Shown: positions 34,691-44,059, numbered from the stretch's first letter. The stretch is 64,000 nt of DNA from Mucilaginibacter saanensis (GCF_014200575.1 NZ_JACHBZ010000023.1:1-64000); one strand, 5' to 3'. Translations and numbers: made by a program. Notes: generated by a model from the sequence alone, not told the origin.

Positions 34691-36001
34691 CTAAAACTCC
34701 ACGTGTGCCCTTAATGAAAATACGTTCACCGGGCCGCGGTCTTTATTATAAGCAGGGTTCAGGATAAACTGATAATCAGGTGTGAGCCAGAATTTCTTTT
34801 GAAATGCATTTATTTTATAATACAGCTCTGCAATAAGCTCATGGGCGTAGTTGAGCTTACCATCGCCAATAATAAAACCGTAACCACCGGCAGCCAGGTA
34901 ATCACGATGCTGTTGCGATATACCGTTGGCTACAAATGCCAACCCCAGTTCATCATCTGCCCGTTTCCAGGAACTGCCTTTAAGCACCCCGCCAAAACTC
35001 AGGGAGCGGTCAATCTCCGTAAAGTACCAGGTTTCGGTTTTGCCGTCGTTGTAGCTTATTTTGGCAAACACGCCAAAATCTTTACTCAGATACTGATCGG
35101 CACTGATGCCAAAACCATATTTGTGTTTACCATAGGTAAGATTAGTATCCACTACAGGATTTACCGGATTTATAGCCAGTGCCTGGCTATAAACACCCAT
35201 TTTGCCATTATTCCTGAAAGCCAGTACACGTACGGTTCCTTTATTGCCATTGATGGTGTAACGGCGCTCATACTCCATGGTTTGCGTGTTTGCCTTGCCT
35301 ATTTTGGCATCCCAAATGGCGCCGTTGGCTGTAGTGGTTGACATGGTGAAGGCAAAGCGCAGCGTCCAGTTGGGTTGTCCCAGCTCTAAATGAGTACCTA
35401 AAACATAGCCTCTGGTATTGGCCGGATAATCCCAGGCGCCATTATCCATTAATGCCCAGTTCATGAATTGCGTACGCGGATCATGGCTAAATTCATTGCC
35501 GTCATAAAAATCGGCCATGCCAAATTTACCTGCCGTAATTGAAAAGTAACGTTTACTTTTTAGGCCGGCCAGTTGGTTATTATCATCGGTTAGGGTGTCT
35601 TTTTCTGTACCCCACTCAAAATTCTGAGTAAAGTACAGGCGTGCAATATATATTTTAGGTTCGGTAGCCCCTACGCGGAAAGTTTCGCCGTTAGGGAAAC
35701 CCGCTAAGCCAAGTGTTTTGCTTAATCCTGAGCCACCAGAAAGCTCCGGATTAAAAATAGCTTCGGCTCCTTTCCACAAACGCGCTGCGCCAAAAAGGGT
35801 TGTAGTGATAGAGCTTTGTGTTTCTGATTTGGTAAGTAAGCTGTTGGCTCCGGTATAGTCGGCACCAAAGGATGGCTTATATTGAGTAATAACAGTTTGC
35901 TGGAAATGGAAATTAAAGCGTTGCTGCTTAAGAGTATCTTGTGCTTGCACAAGCAAGGTGAAATTCAGGAACAGAACAATAATCAATAAGGTTTTTTTCA
36001 T
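34691..36001 (-). CDS. OprB-type carbohydrate-selective porin
   Basis: Outer-membrane beta barrel of 436 residues. The signal peptide starts at MKKTLLIIVLFLN (ATG 36001); the longer frame to 36094 overlaps the HD gene and adds non-signal sequence. Barrel strands alternate polar and non-polar residues; landmarks are GKFGMADFYDGNEFSHDPRTQFMNW, DNGAWDYPANTRGY and the C-terminal FSLRAHVEF with terminal Phe. Family members pass sugars; the substrate is unknown. No sugar-utilisation genes are adjacent. Confidence 0.85.
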   Translation of the reverse strand: MKKTLLIIVLFLNFTLLVQAQDTLKQQRFNFHFQQTVITQYKPSFGADYTGANSLLTKSETQSSITTTLFGAARLWKGAEAIFNPELSGGSGLSKTLGLAGFPNGETFRVGATEPKIYIARLYFTQNFEWGTEKDTLTDDNNQLAGLKSKRYFSITAGKFGMADFYDGNEFSHDPRTQFMNWALMDNGAWDYPANTRGYVLGTHLELGQPNWTLRFAFTMSTTTANGAIWDAKIGKANTQTMEYERRYTINGNKGTVRVLAFRNNGKMGVYSQALAINPVNPVVDTNLTYGKHKYGFGISADQYLSKDFGVFAKISYNDGKTETWYFTEIDRSLSFGGVLKGSSWKRADDELGLAFVANGISQQHRDYLAAGGYGFIIGDGKLNYAHELIAELYYKINAFQKKFWLTPDYQFILNPAYNKDRGPVNVFSLRAHVEF

Positions 36002-36041
36002 AAGCCCAATTTTTGCGCAAAGAAAGCAAACTTTATTTAGT

Positions 36042-36689
36042 TTACAGCCCGCACTCCTGATAAAACTGTTGCAAATAAGCGGCCATAAAATCATGTCGTT
36101 GCTGGGCCAACTGTTTTCCGGTGGCGGTGTTCATTTTATCTTTAAGCAATAAAAGCTTTTCGTAAAAGTGATTAATGGTAGGAGCCGACGAGTTTTTATA
36201 CTCTTCTTTGCTCATGTTCAGGTTAGGTTTAATTTCCGGATTATATAATTCCCGGCCTTTAAAACCACCGTAGGTAAACGCCCGGGCAATGCCTATAGCG
36301 CCAATGGCATCAAGACGGTCCGCATCCTGCACTATGGCCAGTTCGGGAGAGTGAAATACCGTTTTGCCAAAACTTGATTTGAATGACATGTTCCTGATGA
36401 TCTGCTGCACATGCTCAATAACGGTTGCATCAACATTCACACTACGCAGATACTGGCCTGCGGTAAACGGGCCTATTTCTTCATCTCCATTATGGAATTT
36501 GCTGTCGGCAATATCATGTAGTAAGGCTGCGAGTTCAACAGTGAGCAGATGCGCTTCCTCGGTTTGAGCAATGAGTTTGGCGTTGGTCCAAACGCGGTGT
36601 ATGTGCCACCAATCATGCCCACCTTCGGCGTTTTTAAGGGTTTCGCGTACAAATTGTACGGTTGTTTCAATAAGTTTACCGTTTTCCAT
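36042..36689 (-). CDS. HD-domain phosphohydrolase
   Basis: 215 residues from ATG 36689 (a TTG at 36698 would add three). HD metal motif: His in HDWWHIHRV (about 28-34), ALLHDIADSKF with HD at about 58-59, and DADRLDAIGAIGIARAF (Asp about 121). Such YedJ-like proteins hydrolyse phosphate esters or nucleotides. It is likely the first gene before the porin on the same strand (40 bp gap). Confidence 0.88.
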   Translation of the reverse strand: MENGKLIETTVQFVRETLKNAEGGHDWWHIHRVWTNAKLIAQTEEAHLLTVELAALLHDIADSKFHNGDEEIGPFTAGQYLRSVNVDATVIEHVQQIIRNMSFKSSFGKTVFHSPELAIVQDADRLDAIGAIGIARAFTYGGFKGRELYNPEIKPNLNMSKEEYKNSSAPTINHFYEKLLLLKDKMNTATGKQLAQQRHDFMAAYLQQFYQECGL

Positions 36690-36705
36690 CTGCTGCAAAA
36701 TTAAG

Positions 36706-36764
36706 CGAAAAGCTTAAAGCAGAAAGCTCAAAGCAAAACGAATTATCTACATTTTACTTTGAGC
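36706..36764. repeat. Word-type degenerate inverted repeat (word AAAGCTCAAAGC)
   Basis: The left part reads AAAGCTTAAAGC, AGAAAGCTCAAAGC; right part TTTTACTTTGAGC. A 13-bp pair GCTCAAAGCAAAA (36726-36738) / TTTTACTTTGAGC (36752-36764) has one mismatch. It lies between the XRE and HD genes and is a weaker member of the word-type group. Confidence 0.45.
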
Positions 36765-36798
36765 CAGGTATATTGGGATTTAATAAGCCTTTTATGTT

Positions 36799-37038
36799 TC
36801 AGACTGCAAGCACTTTTTCGGCATCTATCAGGTCGTGAACATCTACCTCTAATATGGCCGCTATCTGAAATAGCCTTTCAACAGTTATTTTAGTATATCC
36901 CAGCTCAATTTTACTGTAAGCATTTTGTGATATGCTCAACTTTGCAGCAAGATATTCCTGAGTATAATTCAGGTTTTCTCTTGTATTCCTGATGTTAGCT
37001 GCAATTGCTTTTATTTTGAAATTCAGCATCTCTTTCAT
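36799..37038 (-). CDS. XRE-family helix-turn-helix regulator
   Basis: 79 residues: a single HTH_3 domain (IRNTRENLNYTQEYLAAKLSI, then SISQNAYSKIELGYTKITVE). No other domain. A dyad lies directly upstream, suggesting autoregulation. No toxin partner was found beside it; the next upstream gene is unrelated. Confidence 0.88.
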   Translation of the reverse strand: MKEMLNFKIKAIAANIRNTRENLNYTQEYLAAKLSISQNAYSKIELGYTKITVERLFQIAAILEVDVHDLIDAEKVLAV

Positions 37039-37042
37039 CCAT

Positions 37043-37065
37043 TTATCGTATTGGTTGTACGATAA
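37043..37065. promoter_or_regulatory. Dyad operator candidate of the XRE gene
   Basis: Perfect 8-bp arms TTATCGTA (37043-37050) and TACGATAA (37058-37065), 7-nt spacer, ending 5 bp before the ATG of the XRE gene. Position and symmetry fit an autorepressor site. Confidence 0.55.
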
Positions 37066-37154
37066 TTAACGAGATTAATGACCAAACGGATTTCTGTTTT
37101 TTAGTTTAAATTAAAATATTTTTATTGGGGGAGTTAGGGAAGATACATATAAGT

Positions 37155-37199
37155 ATATAATAAAGGCCTTTTATCCATGATAAAAGGCCTTTATTATAT
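37155..37199. terminator. Long perfect terminator hairpin
   Basis: Perfect 20-bp arms (37155-37174, 37180-37199; core AAAGGCCTTT) and a 5-nt loop, just downstream of the minus-strand gene ending at 37219. Confidence 0.85.
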
Positions 37200-37218
37200 G
37201 ATAAACAAGTAAAGTAAT

Positions 37219-37716
37219 TTATTCAGGCACATCGTAACTTACCACAACCGTTGGCAACAGGGTAGCGTATTCTAAAGGCACCTGGTTATAGGATATAATG
37301 GGTTTGCGCTGGCTGTAGTATTTATAAGCTTCTTTAATGGTTGCGTTACTGGCCATAGCAGGCGGATTAAAGCTGATAGAAAAAGGGATAATAAAATCAT
37401 GGAATTTTTCATGGTCAGGGATAACCCATTTATGGTTTGATTTTTTTAACGCATCAATAATGGGTTGCGTTAAAATATAATCATCGGCATAATAAATAAT
37501 TATCTTTTTGATGGTTCCTTTTTCATCAGCTGTAAACTTAAATACTGCTGTACCGGTAGCCTTTTTCTTGATGATCTCGGGCGATACCTGCAGGCTATCT
37601 TTAAAAAAGCGGGTCATAACGGGAGCTCCTCCCTGAAAAGGAAATGCAAGCTCGGTTTGTGCCATACTGCAAACAGACGATAAAATAGCTACGGCAAATA
37701 ATATGATTTTTTTCAT
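37219..37716 (-). CDS. Secreted TonB-C-like domain protein
   Basis: 165 residues from ATG 37716. Signal peptide MKKIILFAVAILSSVCSMAQ, then a domain with GTAVFKFTADEKGTIKKIII, YILTQPIIDALKKSN and IIPFSISFN, which is the beta-alpha-beta layout of the TonB C-terminal family, without a transmembrane anchor. No operon partner; function unknown. Confidence 0.65.
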   Translation of the reverse strand: MKKIILFAVAILSSVCSMAQTELAFPFQGGAPVMTRFFKDSLQVSPEIIKKKATGTAVFKFTADEKGTIKKIIIYYADDYILTQPIIDALKKSNHKWVIPDHEKFHDFIIPFSISFNPPAMASNATIKEAYKYYSQRKPIISYNQVPLEYATLLPTVVVSYDVPE

Positions 37717-37786
37717 CAAGATAATTTATTTTTAGGGTTATGAGCTGTCATCAGTTTTATCATTTATTGAAGCTGACAACGATCAT

Positions 37787-38959
37787 TTATACTTCTTTCG
37801 GTTCGCGCTTGCTGCCTTCGTACAGCTCATATTCCAGTAAGCGGCAATCAAGCTTGCCATTGTAAAATTCAATTTTTCGCGACGGGCGCAAACCTATCTT
37901 TTTGGCCAGATCAGGGTTGCCGGTAAAAATATAGCCCCTGTATCCCAGGCATTTTTTCTTCATAAAGTCGCCCATGCGTGCATAGGTTGCCTCCAATTTG
38001 GAGTGTACACCCAAACGCTCACCATATTCGGGATTAAACATAACCACGCCTGCATCTTCCGGCACTTCAGTTTCTTCAAAATCACAAACGCTAAAATCAA
38101 TCAAATGTTCTACACCGGCTGTTTTTGCATTTTTTTGTGCAATGTCAACCGCATCGGCAGATATATCTGTAGCAATAATTTTAAAGCCTGTTTCTTTCTT
38201 CGATTTATCTTTGAGCTTACGGCGTTCTGTAAAAAATACCGTCTCATCATAGCCTAAAATATGCATAAAGCCATAGTTCATCCTGAATAAGCCCGGGCAT
38301 TTGTCTGTAGCCAGCAATGCAGCCTCAATAGCCAATGTGCCAGAGCCGCACATGGGGTTAATAAAAGTGCTGTTCCTATCCCAATGGGTAGCCATAATGG
38401 TTGATGTGGCCAGGGCCTCCAACATAGGCGCCTTGCCGGGTATTTTACGATAACTGTGTTTAGCCAGCGTTTCGCCCGATGTATCAATAAAAATGTCGGC
38501 CTCGTTATCCTGCCAGTACAGGTGTATTAATGTTTTATTGGCTTCGGCACCGGAGTTTGGTCTGATACCTTTTATTGATTTTATGCGGTCGGCAATGGCA
38601 TCTTTTACCTTTACGTTGGCAAACAACGGCGTCAAAATATGCTCGTTATTTACATTTGACGTTACGGAGAAATAGCCCGAAAAATCAATAAGCTTTTCCC
38701 ATTCAATGGTTACCAGCTCATCATAAAGCTGTTTAGGGTCGTCCGCGTTAAAACTTTTTATTAAATAAAGCACCTGGCTTGCACAGCGCAGGTTAAGGTT
38801 AAGCGCAATGGTATCTGTAACGGTACCTTTAAGCTCAACCCCGGTTTGGAAAACACGGGTTGCGGTAAAGCCTAATGCTTCTACTTCCTGTTGAAGGTAT
38901 GATGACAGCCTTTTATTACAGGTAATGATGATTTTACTCTCGGTGTGGAAAACTTGCAT
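37787..38959 (-). CDS. THUMP-domain rRNA guanine-N2 methyltransferase (RlmL/RlmK-like)
   Basis: 390 residues: N-terminal THUMP RNA-binding domain (about 50-160), then a class I methyltransferase with NPMCGSGTLAIEAALLA (about 194-210), IIATDISADAV, and the catalytic NPEYGERLG instead of NPPYGER, as usual in Bacteroidota homologues. It probably makes m2G on 23S rRNA. Confidence 0.9.
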   Translation of the reverse strand: MQVFHTESKIIITCNKRLSSYLQQEVEALGFTATRVFQTGVELKGTVTDTIALNLNLRCASQVLYLIKSFNADDPKQLYDELVTIEWEKLIDFSGYFSVTSNVNNEHILTPLFANVKVKDAIADRIKSIKGIRPNSGAEANKTLIHLYWQDNEADIFIDTSGETLAKHSYRKIPGKAPMLEALATSTIMATHWDRNSTFINPMCGSGTLAIEAALLATDKCPGLFRMNYGFMHILGYDETVFFTERRKLKDKSKKETGFKIIATDISADAVDIAQKNAKTAGVEHLIDFSVCDFEETEVPEDAGVVMFNPEYGERLGVHSKLEATYARMGDFMKKKCLGYRGYIFTGNPDLAKKIGLRPSRKIEFYNGKLDCRLLEYELYEGSKREPKEV

Positions 38960-39048
38960 GATATTTTGCGAATTTATGAATTAAAAACACCCTATTTTAA
39001 TTTCTTATCTATTAACTTTACATTTTAAATTTTTTTGAGAAGATTATT

Positions 39049-39417
39049 ATGGAAGTTAAAGGTAAAGTATACGAAGTGTCGCCAACAGTACAGGTAACTG
39101 AGTCACTTAAAAAGCGCGAACTAATACTTGAGTATGTTGAGAATCCTCAATATCCTGAATATTTAAAGTTTGAAGCTATACAGGATCGCTGCAGCCTGTT
39201 AGACGCCGTTAAGGTAGGTGATGACGTTGAAGTTTTCTTTAACCTGAAAGGCCGCCCGTGGACCGATAAAACAGGCAAAAAAAGTTACTTTAACTCATTG
39301 CAGTTATGGAGAGTGAACGCATTGGCAGCAGGTGCAGGCAGTGCTACTACACCGGAGTATGCAGCACCATCTGCTGATATCAGCTCATCAGGTGATGATG
39401 ACGATCTGCCATTTTAA
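39049..39417 (+). CDS. DUF3127 protein with an SSB-like acidic C-terminal tip
   Basis: 122 residues, DUF3127 core (MEVKGKVYEVSPTVQVTESLKKRELIL, WTDKTGKKSYFNSLQLWRV) with an OB-like strand pattern. A flexible Ala/Ser-rich linker ends in GDDDDLPF, closely like the DDDIPF peptide by which single-stranded-DNA-binding protein recruits partners. Suggests a DNA-associated role; not proven. Terminator follows at 39451. Confidence 0.85.
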   Translation: MEVKGKVYEVSPTVQVTESLKKRELILEYVENPQYPEYLKFEAIQDRCSLLDAVKVGDDVEVFFNLKGRPWTDKTGKKSYFNSLQLWRVNALAAGAGSATTPEYAAPSADISSSGDDDDLPF

Positions 39418-39450
39418 TTTACCTGAACAATAAGGTATTTAATCAATATA

Positions 39451-39489
39451 AAAAGGCTCTTCTTTAACTCAAAAGAAGGGCCTTTTGCT
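39451..39489 (+). terminator. Intrinsic terminator after the DUF3127 gene
   Basis: AAAAGGCTCTTCTTT (39451-39465) pairs with AAAGAAGGGCCTTTT (39472-39486) with one G-U pair and a short loop, followed by a T-containing tail. Confidence 0.75.
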
Positions 39490-39689
39490 TAGTTAGCTTT
39501 TTTGAGAGCATCGGTAATACAACACACAGGCATTTACAAAAAGCTATTCCTTTTCATTTTTTGTATATTGTATAATTGCAGCCGTGAATAAATTGCTGAA
39601 GGATAGCAAAGGGTTAAATTTCAAATGGTTATTGTAGGCTGGTAATTGTTAAATTTTGTTAAAAGCAACTATTGTACAGTTATTTAAAA

Positions 39690-39697
39690 TAATTTTG
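39690..39697 (+). promoter_or_regulatory. Possible -7 element for the histidine kinase gene
   Basis: TAATTTTG fits TAnnTTTG, 11 nt before the ATG. Confidence 0.35.
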
Positions 39698-39708
39698 CTT
39701 GTTAATAA

Positions 39709-41535
39709 ATGAAGAAAAGAAGCATCGGTTTGATTATTGGCTTAATGGGGTTTGCACTTTTGGGTGTAATGGCCATGCAATTGTACTTTTTAAGGCAATC
39801 GTACCAGATGCAGTCTGAGCTGTTTGACCGTTCCGTTAACGAGGCGCTTAATAATGTGGTGTCAAAAGTTACCAAACAGGATGCCGTTAACTTTTTAAGT
39901 AACAAAGCACAAAGCAACGCTGCCAAAGCTGATGGCCCCTTATCTGTTGATGCAGCTGGTCTTAAGATTGTGAAAAGCAGCAACAATAAGCTTTATAATA
40001 CCAAAACAGGAAAAAGGCAAACCCTGCGCCAAAAGAAGATTGCCCTGCTACGCGATAGCCTGGAGCGGATGATCATGCATAAAAAAATGGATGATGAACT
40101 GGCCAATTTGCTGCAACAGGAAGGCACGGTTGATTTTCAGGTTCGGGTAGAAGAGTATACCGATGACCTTGGTGTGGTACACGGCCGTTTTACTCCGCAG
40201 ATAGTACGCACCCGGGTTACGGGTACCGTTAGCCGGCGCAAAAGGTTGCATAAATATGATACTTTACGGTATGTATATATTGACCCGCAGTTTGGTAAAC
40301 AGCTTATTTCTGTTCCGCAGATAAACCCGCTATGGCAGCAGGAGCAGCAACGCAAGCAGAAAGAAAGGCAGGTTTCGCAAATTAAAAAAATGCTGGAAAC
40401 CGATTCGCTTCAAAACCTGAGCAGCGGTAAAACAACTGTAATTGAAAACCTGGCCGAAGAGTATCGTAAAACCGGAGAGCCTTTAAATAAACGTGTTAAC
40501 CCTTTCTGGATAGACTCCCTGTTGCGGTTTGAGTTACATAACAAGGGTATTAGTTTGCCTTTTAGCTATGAAGTAACCACTGCCAATAGCGATTCGCTTA
40601 TATTTTCAAGCGCTACTGATAATAGTGGGAATAAGCCCATGTTTATAGCGGCCAATACCTATCAAACCCCAATTTTCAGTAAAGACGTCATTAACGACCC
40701 GGGTAAAATCAAGCTATCTTTTCCGCAAAAAAACTCGTTGATATTAAGAAACATGACTGCCACCATGGGCACTACAGGTGGTTTGCTTGCCGTATTGATA
40801 TTTTGTTTCAGTTATACCATTTTTTCTATCCTGAAACAAAAGAAGGTGTCAGAAATGAAGATCGATTTCATTAACAACATGACCCATGAGTTTAAGACCC
40901 CGGTATCAACCATCATGATAGCCAGCGAAGCTTTAAAAGACAAGGAGATTGCTGAAGATAAAACCAGGGTATCGCGCCTGGCTAATATCATTTTTGAAGA
41001 AAACGAACGTTTGGGTAGCCATATTGAGCGGGTGCTGAATATAGCGCGTATTGAAAAGAACGATTTTAAGCTGGATAAAAAACCGCTTGATGTAAACGAT
41101 ATGATAGCGGTGGTACTGGATAGCATGGCCCTTAAGCTGCACAAGTGCGGCGCTAAAACCACGCTTGATCTGGTAGATGAAAATACTACGATCATAGCCG
41201 ATGAACTGCATTTTTCAAACGTGTTATACAACCTTATTGATAATGCCATAAAATACAGCACTAACGCCCCCGAAATAACCATCAGTACACAGGTTAAAAA
41301 TGAGCAGGTGTTGATCAGGGTGGCCGATAAGGGTATAGGTATGAGCCGCGATCAGCAAACAAAAATATTTGAGCAGTTTTATCGTATTCCTACCGGTAAC
41401 CTTCATGATGTTAAAGGATTTGGATTAGGGTTAAGCTATGTAAATACCATAGTGAAACGACTTAACGGTACTATAGGCGTAAGGTCTGAAAGAGAAAAAG
41501 GCTCGGAGTTTGAACTTAAATTTTCGCTGGCGTAA
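39709..41535 (+). CDS. Sensor histidine kinase with large periplasmic domain
   Basis: 608 residues: transmembrane helices near 7-28 and 352-373 enclose a periplasmic domain of about 320 residues; HisKA with His393 in NNMTHEFKTPVST; HATPase with LYNLIDNAIKYST, GIGMSRDQQTKIFEQFYR and FGLGLSYVNTIV. No HAMP is seen. The pair with the next response regulator resembles RprX/RprY of Bacteroides. The signal is unknown. A long hairpin lies between the two genes. Confidence 0.9.
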   Translation: MKKRSIGLIIGLMGFALLGVMAMQLYFLRQSYQMQSELFDRSVNEALNNVVSKVTKQDAVNFLSNKAQSNAAKADGPLSVDAAGLKIVKSSNNKLYNTKTGKRQTLRQKKIALLRDSLERMIMHKKMDDELANLLQQEGTVDFQVRVEEYTDDLGVVHGRFTPQIVRTRVTGTVSRRKRLHKYDTLRYVYIDPQFGKQLISVPQINPLWQQEQQRKQKERQVSQIKKMLETDSLQNLSSGKTTVIENLAEEYRKTGEPLNKRVNPFWIDSLLRFELHNKGISLPFSYEVTTANSDSLIFSSATDNSGNKPMFIAANTYQTPIFSKDVINDPGKIKLSFPQKNSLILRNMTATMGTTGGLLAVLIFCFSYTIFSILKQKKVSEMKIDFINNMTHEFKTPVSTIMIASEALKDKEIAEDKTRVSRLANIIFEENERLGSHIERVLNIARIEKNDFKLDKKPLDVNDMIAVVLDSMALKLHKCGAKTTLDLVDENTTIIADELHFSNVLYNLIDNAIKYSTNAPEITISTQVKNEQVLIRVADKGIGMSRDQQTKIFEQFYRIPTGNLHDVKGFGLGLSYVNTIVKRLNGTIGVRSEREKGSEFELKFSLA

Positions 41536-41543
41536 AAGAGATG

Positions 41544-41665
41544 AGTCCGGAAGTCCGATAAGTTGGGAAGTCCGGAAAGTAAAAGCCTGGTGTAAATTTA
41601 AAATCTCTGGGCTCTCAAATAAAAAATGATCTTTCGGACTTCCCGACTTAGCGGACTTCCGGACT
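41544..41665. repeat. Word-type inverted repeat (word AAGTCCGG) between kinase and regulator genes
   Basis: Arms 41544-41579 and 41631-41665 are complementary apart from two substitutions and one indel. Each arm is built from AGTCCGGA, AGTCCGAT and AGTTGGGA-like units; loop about 51 nt. It sits inside a probable two-gene operon. Confidence 0.75.
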
Positions 41666-41676
41666 AAAAAAAACAC

Positions 41677-42369
41677 ATGAAGAAGATACTACTGGTTGAA
41701 GATGATGCTAATTTGGGTTTGCTGTTACAGGATTACCTGCAGTTAAAGGGCAAGTTTGACGTTGTTTTGTGTAAAGATGGCGAAGAAGGTTTACGCGCCT
41801 TTACCAAGCAGGTATATGACCTGTTGATACTGGATGTGATGATGCCCAAAAAAGATGGCTTTACCCTGGGTAAGGATATCAGGAAGATAAACCCGCACGT
41901 GCCTATTATTTTTGCCACAGCCAAAGCTATGATAGAAGATAAAATGCAAGCCTTTAACCTGGGTGGCGACGATTATATTACCAAACCTTTCCGGATCGAG
42001 GAACTGTTGCTGCGTATAAATGCTTTGCTTAAAAGAACCGAGAACACGGATAAAAGGGAAGAAGAAAAACAAACCTCCTTTAAAATAGGCCGGTATGTTT
42101 TTGATTATACTTCACAAATTATCACCATTGGCGAGGCTAACCAAAAGCTATCAACCAAGGAGGCTGAATTGTTGCGTTTACTTTGTATGCGCAAAAACGA
42201 GGTGCTTACCCGCGAAGAAGCCCTGCTGAATATATGGCACGATGATAATTATTTTAACGGCCGCAGTATGGATGTGTTTTTGAGCAAAATCCGTAAGTAT
42301 TTAAAGGATGATCCTAATGTGGAAATCATTAACGTACATGGTCGCGGATATAAACTGCTGATAAATTAA
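41677..42369 (+). CDS. OmpR/PhoB-family response regulator
   Basis: 230 residues: receiver with phospho-acceptor Asp53 in LLILDVMMPKKDG and acidic pair VEDD (7-10), Lys in DDYITKPFR; winged-helix C terminus with LTREEALLNIWHDDNYFNGRSMDVFLSKIRKYL. The cognate kinase gene is directly upstream. Confidence 0.93.
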   Translation: MKKILLVEDDANLGLLLQDYLQLKGKFDVVLCKDGEEGLRAFTKQVYDLLILDVMMPKKDGFTLGKDIRKINPHVPIIFATAKAMIEDKMQAFNLGGDDYITKPFRIEELLLRINALLKRTENTDKREEEKQTSFKIGRYVFDYTSQIITIGEANQKLSTKEAELLRLLCMRKNEVLTREEALLNIWHDDNYFNGRSMDVFLSKIRKYLKDDPNVEIINVHGRGYKLLIN

Positions 42370-42403
42370 AAACCATTAGCACTAAATCAAAAAACAAGAT
42401 AAT

Positions 42404-42473
42404 GTCATTGCGAGCGAAGCGCGGCAATCGCATACTATACAGGGCAAACCTGCGTAATCCGCGATTGCTTCAT
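42404..42473. repeat. REP-like element CATTGCGAGCGAAGC, copy A
   Basis: Begins GTCATTGCGAGCGAAGCGCG and has an internal inverted pair GCAATCGC (42424-42431) / GCGATTGC (42461-42468). It shares TCGCATACT-TACAG with copy B at 52963-53062. Non-coding gap between convergent genes. Confidence 0.65.
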
Positions 42474-42517
42474 TGTTTCCCCTTACAATATACTTCTCTT
42501 TAAGTTACGTTGCCTTT

Positions 42518-43921
42518 TTATTCCAACTCAATCTTCTGATGTTGATAAGGGATTTCGATATGGCTAAAACCTTTCTCTTTTAACTTGCCGGCAAAATGCT
42601 GTTGTACCTCATATTCGCCGTGAACCAGGAATATTTTTTTAACTTTTGACGGATCCTGGCAGGCTAAAAAGTGCAGCAGATCCTCGTAGTCGCCATGTGC
42701 GCTCATTGATCTGATGGATTGTACCTCGGCTTTAACCTCATACATTTCGCCAAAAATATGTACTTCATGGTCGCCTTTTAATAAATGGCCACCCAGGGAG
42801 TTTGGTTCGCAATAGCCCACCATTAATATGGTGTTCTTGTCGTTGTTAATGTTGTTTTTGATGTGGTGTTTTACCCTCCCCGCCTCGGCCATACCCGATG
42901 ATGAGATGATAACACAAGGGCGCAGGTCGTTGTTTAAAGCCTTTGATTCCTCGGTTGACTGTATGAACCGCAGTCCCTTAAAGCCAAACGGATTGGCATC
43001 GGTTTTTAATACCTCCTTTATCTCGTTGTTATATACCTCCGGATGGTTCATGAGCACTTCGGTTGCTTTTTGCGATAGCGGGCTATCTACATAGTAGTTC
43101 ACATCGGGCAATGTGCCTTTTAGTTCAAGGGAATTTAGCGCGTATAATAGTTCCTGTGTGCGGCCAACGCTAAAGGCCGGTATAATTACCTTTCCCTTTT
43201 TAATAAGGCAGGTTTGCTTGATAATATCAAGCAAGGCATCCTCAATGGGGCCAAGCTCTTTGTGCAGGGAGTCGCCGTAAGTTGATTCCAGTAAAATATA
43301 ATCGGCCTGCTCAAATATCTCGGGGCTGTTCAGCAGCATATCGCCATAGCGGCCTACATCGCCGCTAAAGGTAATATGAGTGATTTTTCCATCCTCTAAT
43401 ATAGTCAGGTGCACAGCGGCGCTGCCTAAAATATGACCAGCATCGGTAAAGGTGAGCTTTACGCGGGGCGTTATTTCATATTCATGATGGTATTCCACAA
43501 TTTTAAACAGTCTTAGTGCCGCTATTGCCTGCTCGTCGGTGTATAAGGGTGTTAGCAGGGGCTGGCCCTTGCGTGCGCGGTGCTTGTTGCTGTACGCTGC
43601 ATCCTGCATTTGTATATGTGCCGAATCCATCAGCAGGATGCGGGCCAGATCCATCGTGGCCGATGTGCAAAATATGGGGCCATTAAACCCCTCGGCCACC
43701 AGGCGGGGTATTAAGCCGCAATGGTCAATATGGGCGTGCGATAGTATCAGATAATCAACCTTATCGGGTTTAAAGCCAAAATGTTCATTCATGTCCTCTG
43801 ATTGCTCGCCCATGCCCTGGAACATGCCGCAATCTAATAGTATGGTAGTATCGTCCTTTAGTTTAATAAGGTGCTTGCTGCCGGTAACGTTACGGGCAGC
43901 ACCATGAAAGGTTATAGTCAT
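42518..43921 (-). CDS. Metallo-beta-lactamase/beta-CASP RNase-like hydrolase
   Basis: 467 residues: metal motif SHAHIDHCG (61-69), Asp in SGDVGRYGD, His in DAGHILGSAAVHL, beta-CASP segment and the RNA-specificity (RMMBL) end with SAHGDYEDLLHFL and VHGEYEVQQHFA. Family members are RNA nucleases of CPSF-73/Ysh1 type. Cytoplasmic. No partner is adjacent. Confidence 0.9.
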   Translation of the reverse strand: MTITFHGAARNVTGSKHLIKLKDDTTILLDCGMFQGMGEQSEDMNEHFGFKPDKVDYLILSHAHIDHCGLIPRLVAEGFNGPIFCTSATMDLARILLMDSAHIQMQDAAYSNKHRARKGQPLLTPLYTDEQAIAALRLFKIVEYHHEYEITPRVKLTFTDAGHILGSAAVHLTILEDGKITHITFSGDVGRYGDMLLNSPEIFEQADYILLESTYGDSLHKELGPIEDALLDIIKQTCLIKKGKVIIPAFSVGRTQELLYALNSLELKGTLPDVNYYVDSPLSQKATEVLMNHPEVYNNEIKEVLKTDANPFGFKGLRFIQSTEESKALNNDLRPCVIISSSGMAEAGRVKHHIKNNINNDKNTILMVGYCEPNSLGGHLLKGDHEVHIFGEMYEVKAEVQSIRSMSAHGDYEDLLHFLACQDPSKVKKIFLVHGEYEVQQHFAGKLKEKGFSHIEIPYQHQKIELE

Positions 43922-44025
43922 TTATAAAAGGTATATAATTGGTAACGCAAGATGCACAATAAAAGTTTATTAAAAATAAACTAAGAATTTAGTTGTTATT
44001 TTGATTTATACTATTTAACTTCGGT

Positions 44026-44059
44026 TAACCAATAGGATATGTGGATGCAGGATTGGTTA
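44026..44059. promoter_or_regulatory. Inverted repeat upstream of blaI
   Basis: TAACCAAT (44026-44033) and ATTGGTTA (44052-44059), 18-nt spacer, 29 bp before the blaI ATG. A possible operator; BlaI/MecI sites in Firmicutes differ in sequence. Confidence 0.3.

Noticed and set aside
35960..36094. Longer N terminus of the porin frame (start at 36094)
   Set aside because: It overlaps the HD gene and puts a non-signal sequence in front of a clear signal peptide at 36001.
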